Positions 35,284 through 45,113 are shown, numbered from the stretch's first letter. The stretch is DNA of 50,562 nt from Pauljensenia hongkongensis (GCF_001746855.1 NZ_CP017298.1:1069142-1119703), one strand, 5' to 3'. Notes: generated by a model not told the origin, from the letters alone. Numbers and translations: made by a program.

Positions 35284-36159
35284 TCAGGCGTAGCGGCGGG
35301 CGATGGCCGTGGCCTCGGGCACGTAGGAGCGCCCGAAGAGGAAGCAGTGGACCATGATGATGTGCATCTGGTGGAGGCCCGTGCGCCCGCGCCACCCGTC
35401 GGCCAAGGGGGACGCCTCGTGGTACGCGGCGGTGATGCGCTCCAGGTGCGGGCACCCGAAGACGGCGAGGGCGGCCAGGTCCTCCTCGGCGTGGCCCCCC
35501 TGGGCGGCGGGGTCGATGAGCACCGCGCCGTCGGGCGTCCACATGACGTTCCCGCTCCACAGGTCCCCGTGGGTGCGCGCCGCGCCGATCTGCCCGGACG
35601 CGGCGGCCTCGGCGACCAGGCGCGGCTGGTCGTGGTCGAGCGCCCCCGACTCCAGGCGCTCGCACAAGCGCTCGACGAGGGCGCGCTCCGCCGCCGTGAA
35701 GGCGGGCGCCCCCAGGTAGGGCGCGATGCGCTCGCGCGCGTAGAAGCTCCCCCACGACTCGGCGGGCGCCGACCAGGCCGCGGTTCCGTACGCGCTCCCC
35801 CGCGCCGCCGCCGTGTCCTTCCCCGCGGCCGGTGTGCCCCGCGGCGCGGGTTCTGAGCGCGCGGGCAGGGACAGGGGGGCCTGGCCCATCCACCCGTCGC
35901 CGCTGTGCCCGGGCGGGGCTGCGCCGAGGTGCGCGGCGCCCGCGGCGTGGGTGCGGGCGAGCGCCCTGCCGAACTCCTCCGCGGCCCCCGCGGTGGGCGC
36001 GGCGGCACGCAATCGCGGCTCCTCCAGCCAAGTGGGGCCGTGGGCGAGGACGGGCACGACCGCCGCCCCCGACGGCCCGGCCCCGGCCAGCCAGGCGAGC
36101 CCCGCGACCTCGTAGGCGATCCTGCCGGGGCGGCCGTCCGTTTTCCTGAAGGCGCTCAC
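35284..36159 (-). CDS. fructosamine-3-kinase family protein
   Basis: 291 residues. The phosphotransferase loop THGDLWSGNVMW and the metal-site VLIDPAAQGGHAEEDLA are the signatures of the fructosamine/ketosamine kinase family, related to aminoglycoside phosphotransferases. The family phosphorylates sugar-lysine adducts so that they fall apart, repairing glycated proteins; bacterial substrates vary. The N-terminal FRKTDGRPGRIAYEVAGLAWL has the nucleotide-binding Lys/Glu region. About 45 residues (roughly 97-137) form a low-complexity insertion before SWGSFYARERI. A single gene between a tRNA and the DUF262 gene, in host-like GC. Confidence 0.85.
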   Translation of the reverse strand: MSAFRKTDGRPGRIAYEVAGLAWLAGAGPSGAAVVPVLAHGPTWLEEPRLRAAAPTAGAAEEFGRALARTHAAGAAHLGAAPPGHSGDGWMGQAPLSLPARSEPAPRGTPAAGKDTAAARGSAYGTAAWSAPAESWGSFYARERIAPYLGAPAFTAAERALVERLCERLESGALDHDQPRLVAEAAASGQIGAARTHGDLWSGNVMWTPDGAVLIDPAAQGGHAEEDLAALAVFGCPHLERITAAYHEASPLADGWRGRTGLHQMHIIMVHCFLFGRSYVPEATAIARRYA

Positions 36160-36253
36160 CCGGGCGCCCCCGCCGCGCAGGCGGCCCCCGGTCCGGAGCG
36201 GACGGGCGCTACACAGTCCCCCGCCGCCGTGGCGGGCGTTTCCGCGCCGCCCC

Positions 36254-38272
36254 TCATTTGCTGAAACGGCGGCGGTAGGTGTCCCACAGCTCCCGCATCT
36301 TCTTGCCGTCCGATTCGCGGACGAACACGTCGAAGGCGGCCGCCGAGGTGCCGGTCAGCGCGCGGACGGCGGCCGACGGCGAGGCCACCGAAGTGCCGTC
36401 GGAGAGCTCGAGCCCGCCCGAGTCGGTCACGGTGACGGAGTACTCGTCGCCGATATTGGGACGGCGCCACACGAACACGTCCCCGGGGGCGACGATCCCC
36501 GAGTCCACCACGTCAGCCAGGCGCACCAGCTTGGTGCGGCCTCCGGACTTCCCCTCCAGGTTGCGGCCCAGCTCCTCCTCGGTCATCCGCGTCAAGTCGA
36601 CGTGGTCGGAGTCGCGGCGGATGTCCCAGTAGTCGGCGACGAGCTCCACGAGCCTGCCGTGGCGCTCCTGGAGCGCCCGGTCGTCCAGGGTGTCGGCCCC
36701 GGGGAACGAGGCGACGACCGTCTTCCCGATGCCCCGCGTGCTGCGCAACTTGTCGTTGATGGCGGACCAGTTGCCCGCCGCCCTCACGTCGCGGGGCTTC
36801 ATGGCGCTCAGCGCGAGGCCGCCCAGGCGCATCGACCACGCCTCGAGCGGCGTCTTCGGGTCGATGCCGTCGATGGGGGCGGGCGGCAGCGCCTGGATGG
36901 CCGTGGTCGCACGGGGGAGGGCGGGGATCCTCCCGTCGAGCGCCATGAGGGCGCGGTAGAGCAGGATCTTCCCGTCGGCCTTCTTCGCCAGGGAGGACTT
37001 GAGGCGGGCGACCACGCGCAGGCGCACGTCGTCGTCGACGGAGAAGATGCGGTCGGCGTGCTCCACGGGGCGCACGTCGTCGTCGAGGGCCCTCATCGCT
37101 CGCACGAGCCGCTTCTCGCGTTTGCCGGGCGAGACCTTGGCCATGTAGTTGGCGCCGTACATGCGCTCCAGGCGTTTGAGCAGGTCCGCTTTGCCCTCCT
37201 GCGGAACGTCCAGGCGCAGGACGCTCATCGCCGCGGGCTTCCAGTCGGAGGCCGGGTACTGGCGGAGCAGCTCGAGCCACACGCCCCCGGGCATGGTGGC
37301 ATCGGTGGCCGAGGCGATCTCCCGGTACGCCCTGGCCGTGGGGACCAGCAAGTCGTCGATGAACTCCTTGCCGGTGTGCTCGCGCAGGTAGGGGGACAGC
37401 ACTTTCGCCTCGAACTCGTCGATGAGGGCCCTGCTGGCGAAGTCGTGGGTGTAGAGGACCAGCAGGTGCGAGAAGAACTGGTCCGCGCTGTCGGGGCTGG
37501 CCTCGTCGAGGGTGCGGTCCCACAGGTCGCCGTAGGAGTCGCGGCTGGAGGGGCTCACGGCGGCCAGGACCCTCGCTTTGAAGATGTCGGCGGCCGTCAG
37601 CGAGACACCGCGGGTGTTGAGGACCCCGAAGATCCTGTGGGCGCTCTGGTAGGTGTCGGTCTTGACCTTGACGATGGACACGCGCTCACTGAGGAACTGG
37701 AGGAAGGACCAGAGGTTGTCCTCGTTGATCACGTCCTCGAGCGCGTCGAGGATGACGAGGGTGTTGGCGTGCATGTTGCGCTGGCCCTTGGTGGCCAGGG
37801 CGGCGGGGTCGCAGTCCCGCAGGGAGTCGATGTCCCCGTCGATGATGTAGCCCTCGAAGAAGTCGACGTCGCGGTTGCGCATCTTCAGGCGGGGGCGCTC
37901 CTCCAGGCCCCTGATGAGCCTTCGCGGGATCTTGAGGAGCTCCGTGATCTCCCCGCGCTGGGTCTCGTCGAGGATGAGGTAGCGGATGACGGCGAGCAGG
38001 AGGCAAATGGTGGTGAGCCGCTGCTGGCCGTCGATGATGTCCTCGTCGATGGAGCCCGGGGAGGAGACGACGACGATGGATCCCAGGAAGTAGTCCTCCT
38101 CACCTTCGCGGCGCCACGCCTCCAGGAGGTCCGCCATGAGGGTCTCGACCTGCTCCGACTCCCACACGTAGGGCCGCTGGAAGTCCGGGATGCGGTACTG
38201 GCGGTCCCCGCTGAGCAGGCCGCGCTCCCCCAGCTTGCCGCCAATCGTCGTCTGCTCAACCTCGATCGACAC
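36254..38272 (-). CDS. DUF262-family protein with degenerate nuclease-like region and C-terminal RAMA-like domain
   Basis: 672 residues from a GTG start at 38272-38270, with a perfect AGGAGG eight bases upstream; an ATG 19 codons earlier lacks this. The N-terminal DUF262 (GmrS/ParB-like NTPase) shows IPDFQRPYVWE and IDGQQRLTT (about 80-88). The middle resembles DUF1524, but where active members have IEHILP there is TAIQALPP (456-464), and LGGLAL replaces LGNL. Residues 581-670 (LVRLADVVDSGIVAPGDVF onward, ending FVRESDGKKMREL) look like RAMA, a domain proposed to read modified DNA. Probably a defence protein; base composition is host-like. Confidence 0.8.
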   Translation of the reverse strand: MSIEVEQTTIGGKLGERGLLSGDRQYRIPDFQRPYVWESEQVETLMADLLEAWRREGEEDYFLGSIVVVSSPGSIDEDIIDGQQRLTTICLLLAVIRYLILDETQRGEITELLKIPRRLIRGLEERPRLKMRNRDVDFFEGYIIDGDIDSLRDCDPAALATKGQRNMHANTLVILDALEDVINEDNLWSFLQFLSERVSIVKVKTDTYQSAHRIFGVLNTRGVSLTAADIFKARVLAAVSPSSRDSYGDLWDRTLDEASPDSADQFFSHLLVLYTHDFASRALIDEFEAKVLSPYLREHTGKEFIDDLLVPTARAYREIASATDATMPGGVWLELLRQYPASDWKPAAMSVLRLDVPQEGKADLLKRLERMYGANYMAKVSPGKREKRLVRAMRALDDDVRPVEHADRIFSVDDDVRLRVVARLKSSLAKKADGKILLYRALMALDGRIPALPRATTAIQALPPAPIDGIDPKTPLEAWSMRLGGLALSAMKPRDVRAAGNWSAINDKLRSTRGIGKTVVASFPGADTLDDRALQERHGRLVELVADYWDIRRDSDHVDLTRMTEEELGRNLEGKSGGRTKLVRLADVVDSGIVAPGDVFVWRRPNIGDEYSVTVTDSGGLELSDGTSVASPSAAVRALTGTSAAAFDVFVRESDGKKMRELWDTYRRRFSK

Positions 38273-38625
38273 TGCTGCGTCCTCCTGTGTTCCGCGCCCC
38301 CGCCGCGCCAACGGGAGCTGTGCTCTCATGGGGGGCGCCGCGGCCCCGCTTCCATACTAGGGCGAATCGCAGTGGCGGCGCAGCCCCTCTTCGACGGGCG
38401 GGATCCGGCGCCGCGCGGGAGGGCCGCTGGTCGGCGGGCGGATCGGGGGCCGCGCCGTCGACCGGCCAGGGACTGCGCCTCCCGACCGGGGCAGCGCCCT
38501 GCCCTGTTCACGAGGCGCGGGCCGGGTTAGTGCTGGGCGTAAAGGCTCTGGGCACGATGGTGATAGTCCATCGGCAGCCTGCAGCGCCGCAGGGACCGCG
38601 ACCGCTGCCATACTATAGTTGAACC
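38273..38625. other. divergent intergenic region between DUF262 gene and methyltransferase
   Basis: About 350 bases separate two divergent genes. The left part is GC-rich and contains only short antisense frames; the right end has the methyltransferase promoter. GC falls sharply near 38,600, which I take as the left edge of the acquired DISARM-like block. Confidence 0.5.
38614..38619 (+). promoter_or_regulatory. -10 box of the methyltransferase, probably leaderless
   Basis: TATAGT (5/6) ends six bases before the ATG at 38626. A transcript starting at the usual 6-8 bases past the -10 would begin at or beside the start codon. No Shine-Dalgarno sequence is present and no clear -35 is seen. Confidence 0.55.
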
Positions 38626-39723
38626 ATGAAAGGCAGCCTGGTCGTCCCCGCAGGGGAAAAAACACTGGAACCACCCGTTCGGACGGCGACTGCGGACGCT
38701 ACGAGCGCTGAGGCCGCAAGCGCGCTGCCCAGAATCGTTAGTCTTTTCTCAGGTGCTGGCGGGCTGGATCTCGGGTTCCAACAAGCGGGCTTCCCACTGA
38801 GTTTCGCGGTGGATCTCTCGCCTGCGGCTATCGAGACCCACCGCCGCAACTTCCAAGACACCGTCGCGGTGGAGGCAGACCTTACAGAACTCGGTTCCGA
38901 TGGAGTTCTCGAGCATTTGGCCCCCATCCTGGAACCGGGCGAATCGATCGGTGTGATCGGCGGGCCGCCCTGCCAGGGATTTTCGCGAGCAAACACCCGG
39001 TCTGCGGCGAATGACCCCCGCAATAGGCTCCCTCTGTTGTATTTGCAGATTGTTGAGGCGCTCCAAACGAAATACAGAGTCGAGTTCGTGCTGTTTGAGA
39101 ACGTGCTCGGCATCCGCGACGCTAAGCACCTGACCACATTCAACGGCATCCTTGATAAGTTCAACAGCATCGGGCTGGTCGCAACCGCCGAAGTCTACTC
39201 AGCACTCGACTACGGAGTCGCCCAGAGACGTTATCGCGTCATCGTCTCCGGATTTAGGGACCGCGAAGTTTCCCGAGCTTTCAAACCCAAGAAAGCCGAA
39301 ACAGGCAATCTCACGGTTCGTTCGGTTATCGAGGGCCTTCCAGATCCCGTGTTTTTCACACACGGACTCCAGAGGACGGCCATTCCCCACCACGAGAACC
39401 ATTGGACGATGCGCCCTATGTCCAAACGATTCCTCCAACCGGAAGAATCAGGCCAAACGGGGCGCAGCTTCCGGCGACTGAAGTGGGATCAACCCAGCCC
39501 CACGGTCGCCTACGGCCACCGTGAAATCCACGTGCATCCCTCTGGACGGCGGCGCCTCAGCATTTACGAGGCGATGCTTCTCCAGGGCTTCCCGGACGAG
39601 TTCGTTCTGGAAGGAAACCTGTCCGCACAAGTCGAACAGGTCTCCAACGCGGTCCCGCCTCCCCTAGCCCGCTCTCTAGCCACAGCTATCAAGGAGGCAC
39701 TGCAGGAACTAGGAGAACGTTGA
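38626..39723 (+). CDS. drmMII: DNA (cytosine-5) methyltransferase, DrmMII-like
   Basis: 365 residues. Motif I FSGAGGLDLGF (41-51) binds AdoMet; motif IV GGPPCQGFSR has the catalytic Cys116; motif VI FENV (157-160) and motif VIII QRRYRVIVSG (200-209) are intact; motifs IX/X QGFPDEF and QVSNAVPP close the protein. It methylates cytosine C5 in DNA; in class 2 DISARM this enzyme marks host DNA as self. The target site cannot be read from sequence. It converges on drmB with a 15-base overlap of the 3' ends (39709-39723) and is the only plus-strand gene of the block. Confidence 0.92.
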   Translation: MKGSLVVPAGEKTLEPPVRTATADATSAEAASALPRIVSLFSGAGGLDLGFQQAGFPLSFAVDLSPAAIETHRRNFQDTVAVEADLTELGSDGVLEHLAPILEPGESIGVIGGPPCQGFSRANTRSAANDPRNRLPLLYLQIVEALQTKYRVEFVLFENVLGIRDAKHLTTFNGILDKFNSIGLVATAEVYSALDYGVAQRRYRVIVSGFRDREVSRAFKPKKAETGNLTVRSVIEGLPDPVFFTHGLQRTAIPHHENHWTMRPMSKRFLQPEESGQTGRSFRRLKWDQPSPTVAYGHREIHVHPSGRRRLSIYEAMLLQGFPDEFVLEGNLSAQVEQVSNAVPPPLARSLATAIKEALQELGER

Positions 39724-41613
39724 GAAGTATCCCAACGTAGGATCCTTGAAGGTTCCGATGACCAGTCCGCGATCCAGGAAGCGGTTGAACTCCTCGCAGC
39801 TGGTCTCCGGCAGTAACGCGCAGCCGTGGCAGGCGGCCAGGTTGCAGGAGTCCGGTCCTTGCCCCTTCTCGCCCGCTTCCATGCAGACGGGGTCGGTGGA
39901 GCACCAGCGGGCACCGGAGACGGCGGAGACGAACACCGCTCGTAGATTGTCGGGCCGTGCCATGCGCACGAGGCCACCCATGGTGCCCTCGGAGTCGCCA
40001 GCCGCGGTGTAGATGAGGAGTCCCGCCATCTCCCGCTCGGCATTAGTCGAAACGTAGAGGCGTTCACGGAGCGACGCGGAACTGTACCCGCAGGTGAAAA
40101 CAAGCTCATCGATAAGCAGGTGCCCCAGTGTGTGCAGAAGCACGAAACGGGGGGTGGGCGCACGGCCCTGGCCACCACGCCGAGCGGTGAACTTCCCGTA
40201 CTGGTCAGTGATCCTCTGGGCCCGCGCTTGAACCTCGGGCCGGCCCTCCCAAGCAGCCAGCTGCGCCGGATCGAGCTCGAGGTAAATCCCCTCGCCCTTC
40301 ACGACGTAGGCGGGCAGCCAGTCTTGGCTGGACGGCAGCGGTTCCCGGCGCAGGAGGGCCTTGCCCGCACTGAGTTTCAGAACATCGTCGTAGACCCGGG
40401 TGAAACCCCTCAGCGCTCTGGTCTCACGGAGCACATCGACCGAGCGCACCCGCTCCAAGTGGGAGCTGAGATCGGTGTGGAGACCGGGATCGGTTGCGGT
40501 CAAGTAGTCATCGATCGGGGTCTCTCGAATGAGTTGAAACTCCGGATAGCGCCATTCGTCGTTTCCGGTGAGGAATTCGGCATCGGATTCCTCATCTGAT
40601 TCGCTCCCTTCGTCCCCACTGCCAACGAGGTCGCGATAACCCGCGATGAGTTCTTCGTCTGTAATTGGGCCGAAGAGCTCCGGAGGCACATTCTCGCGAA
40701 GCTGGCTACGCAGAATCCCAGCCTCAAGGTCTACGCCGAATATGTTGTGCAGGGTGCGCATCGTGGCACTGACCGCCGGGTGGCGCATCAGGTCGTGCAT
40801 TTCGGCGCTGACAGAGCCTTCCTTCCAGGGAAGATAGATAGACGACTCGACCTTTGGGAAGTAGATATTGCCGGCACCGCGTAGAGCACCGCGCATTGGC
40901 AGACCGCAGGCTCCTTCGTCTTCGGCAAGCCAGGGGCGGGCACCAGAGCAGAGGTAGGGGTCGTCGGGTGACGACAGATTGTCACTGAAGAACGTATGCT
41001 GCTCCTTATTCTTGTCATGTGCTTCAGTGATACGACCGAGGCTCCGCTTCTTACCACACCGATCGCACACGACTTGCTGGCCTTCGAGGCCATCACCACC
41101 AATAGACCTAAGGCGCAATGGCCCCTTGCAGGAAGGGTTGGCGGTTCGGTGCACCCACGCATCGAAAGGAAAGTCGTCAAGGTGGCCTGCGGCGCAGATG
41201 GTGACGAACGGGACCTGGGACATACGCGGTTTGGAGTTGCCGTGCTTCTTGTTCTCACACCGCACGGCTTCCCGCATAGTGAGCGTTGATCGTTCAAGGC
41301 GCTTGCAGTACATACAGAAGTGCCAGCGCGGGAAGCGCAGCGCTGGGACGGTCAGCTTGACATTTCGCTGGTCGTCCCCATGCCCCTGATACCGGTAGTC
41401 GGGCGGCAATCTCAACTCATTGACCCGCAAGCGCGCTTCAAGCCGCCAATCATGCTCCTGGTATTCCTCCATAGCGGGGTCGTCACGGCCTTCAGGCTCA
41501 TACCAGTGGTCTAACCCGGCAGTGATGACCGACGTCCCGTCGACGAGAACACTCATCGCACCTACCCCAAACGGGGTAACGAGTTGGGCACGCCTCATTG
41601 CTCCGGTGTTCAT
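39709..41613 (-). CDS. drmB: DISARM protein DrmB (DUF1998)
   Basis: 634 residues. The DUF1998 C-terminus carries FVLLHTLGHLLIDELVFTCG and a Cys cluster (CSTDPVC, then CNLAACHGCALLPETSC) about residues 575-620; further CxxC pairs lie at about 97-100 (FCMYC) and 190 (VCDRC), suggesting zinc binding. In DISARM, DrmB forms a complex with DrmA that loads on incoming DNA. The ATG overlaps the drmA stop (ATGA), so the two are coupled. The TAG stop overlaps the converging methyltransferase. Confidence 0.88.
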   Translation of the reverse strand: MNTGAMRRAQLVTPFGVGAMSVLVDGTSVITAGLDHWYEPEGRDDPAMEEYQEHDWRLEARLRVNELRLPPDYRYQGHGDDQRNVKLTVPALRFPRWHFCMYCKRLERSTLTMREAVRCENKKHGNSKPRMSQVPFVTICAAGHLDDFPFDAWVHRTANPSCKGPLRLRSIGGDGLEGQQVVCDRCGKKRSLGRITEAHDKNKEQHTFFSDNLSSPDDPYLCSGARPWLAEDEGACGLPMRGALRGAGNIYFPKVESSIYLPWKEGSVSAEMHDLMRHPAVSATMRTLHNIFGVDLEAGILRSQLRENVPPELFGPITDEELIAGYRDLVGSGDEGSESDEESDAEFLTGNDEWRYPEFQLIRETPIDDYLTATDPGLHTDLSSHLERVRSVDVLRETRALRGFTRVYDDVLKLSAGKALLRREPLPSSQDWLPAYVVKGEGIYLELDPAQLAAWEGRPEVQARAQRITDQYGKFTARRGGQGRAPTPRFVLLHTLGHLLIDELVFTCGYSSASLRERLYVSTNAEREMAGLLIYTAAGDSEGTMGGLVRMARPDNLRAVFVSAVSGARWCSTDPVCMEAGEKGQGPDSCNLAACHGCALLPETSCEEFNRFLDRGLVIGTFKDPTLGYFSTFS

Positions 41614-44600
41614 AGCTCCTCCTCCACTTCAGCATCGGCATGGGCATAGGCAAGCGAGATCTCCAGGCGGCACTCGGCATCGACGTTCCGCATGCTCGTT
41701 GGCACGTCCCAGATCGCGGCTTTGCTGTCGAGGTCGGGCAGCGTCCCCGCGAAGCGCATCAACCCCTGCTTGGGGTCTCCCCAAGGAGCGGGGTTCGCTT
41801 CCCAGATCGTGCGCTCCCAGCCATCCCACTGCCGGGCACGTTTGTAAGCCATCCGTTCCATTGCCGGCATTTCGTCAGGATCAGTGATGCGCGCTCGTTC
41901 ACGGAGCAGTGCGAACGCCTTGTGGTACTCGACTGAGGGGAACGGGTACGGTAACAGGTCTTCTGGCGTGGTCTGCCGGATGTAAGCCACGATGGCCGCA
42001 TGCAGCGCGCGTCGGAGCACAGGGGTGGCGAATGGCGTCACCGAAGTGGGCTCAACCTGGGCGTAGAGCTGTTGGTGGTAGGTCAGAAACCTCTCGTAGT
42101 GGCTCCGATCACGGGGCTTCGCCGCACCGTAGATCGTGATCACCAAACCCGGGCTGATATCAACGCGACGCCCAACACGGCCGGACACCTGGATGTACTG
42201 CGCCGTGGATTTAGGCTGTCCGACGATGGTCATCAGACCGAGGCGGTCGATGTCGATGCCGACTTCAATGATGTTCGAGGCGAGGCAGATGTCGATGGCG
42301 TCTTGGTGGTCCTTCCCAGGGCTGTAGCGGGTTTGAAGTTGTTCGATCGCCTTCGGGATCTCATCAGAGCGACGGCGCGAGGTGAGTTCCATCGGGCGGC
42401 TCGGCCACCGGGGGATGACGCCATCGCGCCGCTTCAGCCGGGTCAGGTAGTCAGGCACGTCGGACTGCAAAAGCGACACGGTGTTACCGAGTTCTCGCAG
42501 TGAATTGAAGAAATTCAGATTCGTCCAATAACCATCGCGGTTCGCTTCGGGCACTTTGGCGGCTGCCTGCAAGGTTGCTGCCGCGACACGGGTCTGCACT
42601 GTCTGCGTGGAGCCGAAGGAGGCGCTCATGACTCCGATGTACCGTCGACCGGGCCCACGCGATCCGTCCTCCAACAGCACGGGTTGAGCGAAGAAGGACT
42701 GCCCCTCCTCCAGTCCGTGCGGTGGGAACAGCGCGACATCAGTACGGCCGAATAGCCCTTTGATCTGGTCCTCGTACCGCCGAATGGTGGCAGTGGACGC
42801 GATGATCTTCGGCGGGACCGCTTCCCCGTTCCGGCGGTCGGTGCACAGCTCGTCGATGACGGCCTCGTACAGGCCGGCCATCGAGCCGAGTGGCCCGGAG
42901 ATGAGGTGCAGTTCGTCTTGGATGATCAGATTGGGCGGTGAGGAAACACGCTCACCCTGATCGTTGAAACCGAATAGGCTCCGGGCCTCAGGGCGCCAAG
43001 CCATCATGGCGAACTTATCGACGGTGCCGATCACGATCGAGGGACGCACCTCGTAGATATCCTCATCCACCACGTGCACTGGCAGGCCCGAACGCCGAGA
43101 GTAGCGGCACTCACGATCGGCGCAACGCAGCACGACCCGTTTGCGGCCGTGAGCCATGGCGTAGCCGACGACGTCTTGCCCTCTTCCACGATGTTTGCCC
43201 CTGGGTTTGGGCCCCATCTCAGCCCCGCACCAGGGACAACGCAGTAACAGGAAGAGGTTCTCTTGTTGAACGTTGCTTTGGAGTCTCTCGAGCCCCTTGA
43301 CGGCCTGCTTCCATGTGTTCGGAGTTGATGAGCCACCAAGCCAGATCCCTATGCTGAAAGGCTCGCTTCCCAGCGCATTAGAATGACGGTCGCGGATATC
43401 TTCCAGCACGCAGACGAGCGAGGCGGCCCGTAGGAACTGCTGGGCGGTGAGGAGTCTCAGCGTATAGCGCATCAGGGTATCAGTACCCGTGTCGTCGGGA
43501 TCGCGCAGGCGGCGGGCGAGCAGGCTGATCGCGCAAGCCCCGAGGTACGCCTCGGTCTTACCGCCACCAGTTGGGAAGAAGATGAGGTCCACCAGGGAGC
43601 GGTTTGGGTGGGAGGGGGCGACCAATTCGGGCAGACTGGCGAGGATGAACGCGATCTGGAATGGCCGCCACATTCCCTTGCCCTGCTGAATGCGCGGCTC
43701 CGGATGGGCGCCTTTGGGGCGAGGCCCGCCGCCCTTGCGAGGTTCGGCTTCGCGCAGTGGGAAGGTGGAGCGGACCTGTTGGTACAGCATGGCCTTGTTG
43801 GCCCATCGGAACGCCCGCTCGGCCGTCTGATCCGAGCAGACCAGGTCCCATCCCGTCTCCATTCGTTCGAGAGCGGTTTCCGCCGCCCTCATATGTCGAT
43901 TAGCAGCTTGGCGGAAGCGCTCAGGCAGATCACTGATTTCCGCTTTGCGCGCGGCGATCCACTCCGAGTACAGGCGCAGCACGGTCTCGACCTGTTCACG
44001 CCCTTGAGGAGTCCCGTCGGCAAGTTCTTCCATGCTGACCGTGACCGCTTGGCGCCGTCCTTCGTGATCGAGGAGGTATTTCCCCTTGTCGTCGGTCAAG
44101 TAGACGTTCGGGGTCAAACTGACGACCTCGTAAGCCGGCAAGGCGACGGCACGCACCTGGCATACTGCTTCCCCTGGGCCCTCGTCCCATTCGGCGGCGC
44201 AGCCGTGCCCGATGGCGTAGGTGCGTTTGTTGCGGTAGAGCAGGTCGATCGACTGCTCCTCTTCGTCGCGTCCGGAACGCGCGACCTCCGGGTAGGGTTC
44301 GATAGTCAGACCGTCCACGGCGGTGACGGTGAACCCCATCTGGAACAGGGCACTGTCCGCCCCCTTACGCGTTGTTTGATTCACGGCCACTACCGTCACC
44401 AGTCGAAGTTCTGAGTCTTCGACTCCGGGTACTGGGCGGGTGAACACCTGAGTCGTCGGCGAGATCACTGGCTGCGCGCCTTCGGGTGCAGTATTGACGG
44501 TCGTCAACTGGTTGGTCTGCGAGAGGAGGACGTCTCCGGGGACCGATCCGTTGAGCGTGAAGGGGCGGCGGCACCACCAGTCAACTGGCCCCGATCGCCC

Positions 44601-45113
44601 CGGGACGTGGACCGCGATCTTCTCGTAGTGGGCACCGGTAACCCTGATGGCGAGGGAACCACTGGTTGGAGTGCGGCATTGAAAGGAAACCGCCATCGCG
44701 GACGGTTTGAAGCTGTTGGCGTCGGTCAGGTCGAAATCGTCTGCGTCAGCCGCGTCATGTCGCAGCGCCCCCTGGATCTCGATGGGCGGCCCATCAGGGG
44801 AATCCTCATGATGGGCGAGACCAGGAACTCCCGTAAGATCGATGTCCTTGATTCCTGCCCCTCGCCCACTGGCCACAACACCGCCGTGAAGCACACCGAT
44901 GCCATAACGGGAAAGCGGCGATCCCGTGTTCAGGATCTCCTGCATTGTCGCACTGTCGTAGAACTGTCCGCGGCTCTCCTCAACTGTCTTGAATCGGATA
45001 GAGCCGCTCGAGCAGTCAACTGGTTTCCCTGCTGGATGATCCGAATCAATGGGGCCGAATAGTTCGCGCCGGAGTTCGGCTTCTACAATGTCTCGGGCTT
45101 CGAGTCCACTCAT
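41610..45113 (-). CDS. drmA: DISARM helicase DrmA
   Basis: 1167 residues. Superfamily 2 motifs: Walker A FFPTGGGKTEA (about 512-522), DELH in LIIQDELHLISGPLGS (about 730), STAT in IIASTATIRRYEDQ (about 774), and motifs V/VI in ASNIIEVGIDIDRLGLM and QYIQVSGRVGRR (about 950-985). A Cys4 site (CPWC at about 626 and CADREC at about 663) sits between the ATPase motifs. DrmA is the DISARM helicase. The start has a very strong AGGAGGT five bases upstream. GC content and codon use are below those of the housekeeping genes. Confidence 0.9.
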   Translation of the reverse strand: MSGLEARDIVEAELRRELFGPIDSDHPAGKPVDCSSGSIRFKTVEESRGQFYDSATMQEILNTGSPLSRYGIGVLHGGVVASGRGAGIKDIDLTGVPGLAHHEDSPDGPPIEIQGALRHDAADADDFDLTDANSFKPSAMAVSFQCRTPTSGSLAIRVTGAHYEKIAVHVPGRSGPVDWWCRRPFTLNGSVPGDVLLSQTNQLTTVNTAPEGAQPVISPTTQVFTRPVPGVEDSELRLVTVVAVNQTTRKGADSALFQMGFTVTAVDGLTIEPYPEVARSGRDEEEQSIDLLYRNKRTYAIGHGCAAEWDEGPGEAVCQVRAVALPAYEVVSLTPNVYLTDDKGKYLLDHEGRRQAVTVSMEELADGTPQGREQVETVLRLYSEWIAARKAEISDLPERFRQAANRHMRAAETALERMETGWDLVCSDQTAERAFRWANKAMLYQQVRSTFPLREAEPRKGGGPRPKGAHPEPRIQQGKGMWRPFQIAFILASLPELVAPSHPNRSLVDLIFFPTGGGKTEAYLGACAISLLARRLRDPDDTGTDTLMRYTLRLLTAQQFLRAASLVCVLEDIRDRHSNALGSEPFSIGIWLGGSSTPNTWKQAVKGLERLQSNVQQENLFLLLRCPWCGAEMGPKPRGKHRGRGQDVVGYAMAHGRKRVVLRCADRECRYSRRSGLPVHVVDEDIYEVRPSIVIGTVDKFAMMAWRPEARSLFGFNDQGERVSSPPNLIIQDELHLISGPLGSMAGLYEAVIDELCTDRRNGEAVPPKIIASTATIRRYEDQIKGLFGRTDVALFPPHGLEEGQSFFAQPVLLEDGSRGPGRRYIGVMSASFGSTQTVQTRVAAATLQAAAKVPEANRDGYWTNLNFFNSLRELGNTVSLLQSDVPDYLTRLKRRDGVIPRWPSRPMELTSRRRSDEIPKAIEQLQTRYSPGKDHQDAIDICLASNIIEVGIDIDRLGLMTIVGQPKSTAQYIQVSGRVGRRVDISPGLVITIYGAAKPRDRSHYERFLTYHQQLYAQVEPTSVTPFATPVLRRALHAAIVAYIRQTTPEDLLPYPFPSVEYHKAFALLRERARITDPDEMPAMERMAYKRARQWDGWERTIWEANPAPWGDPKQGLMRFAGTLPDLDSKAAIWDVPTSMRNVDAECRLEISLAYAHADAEVEEEL

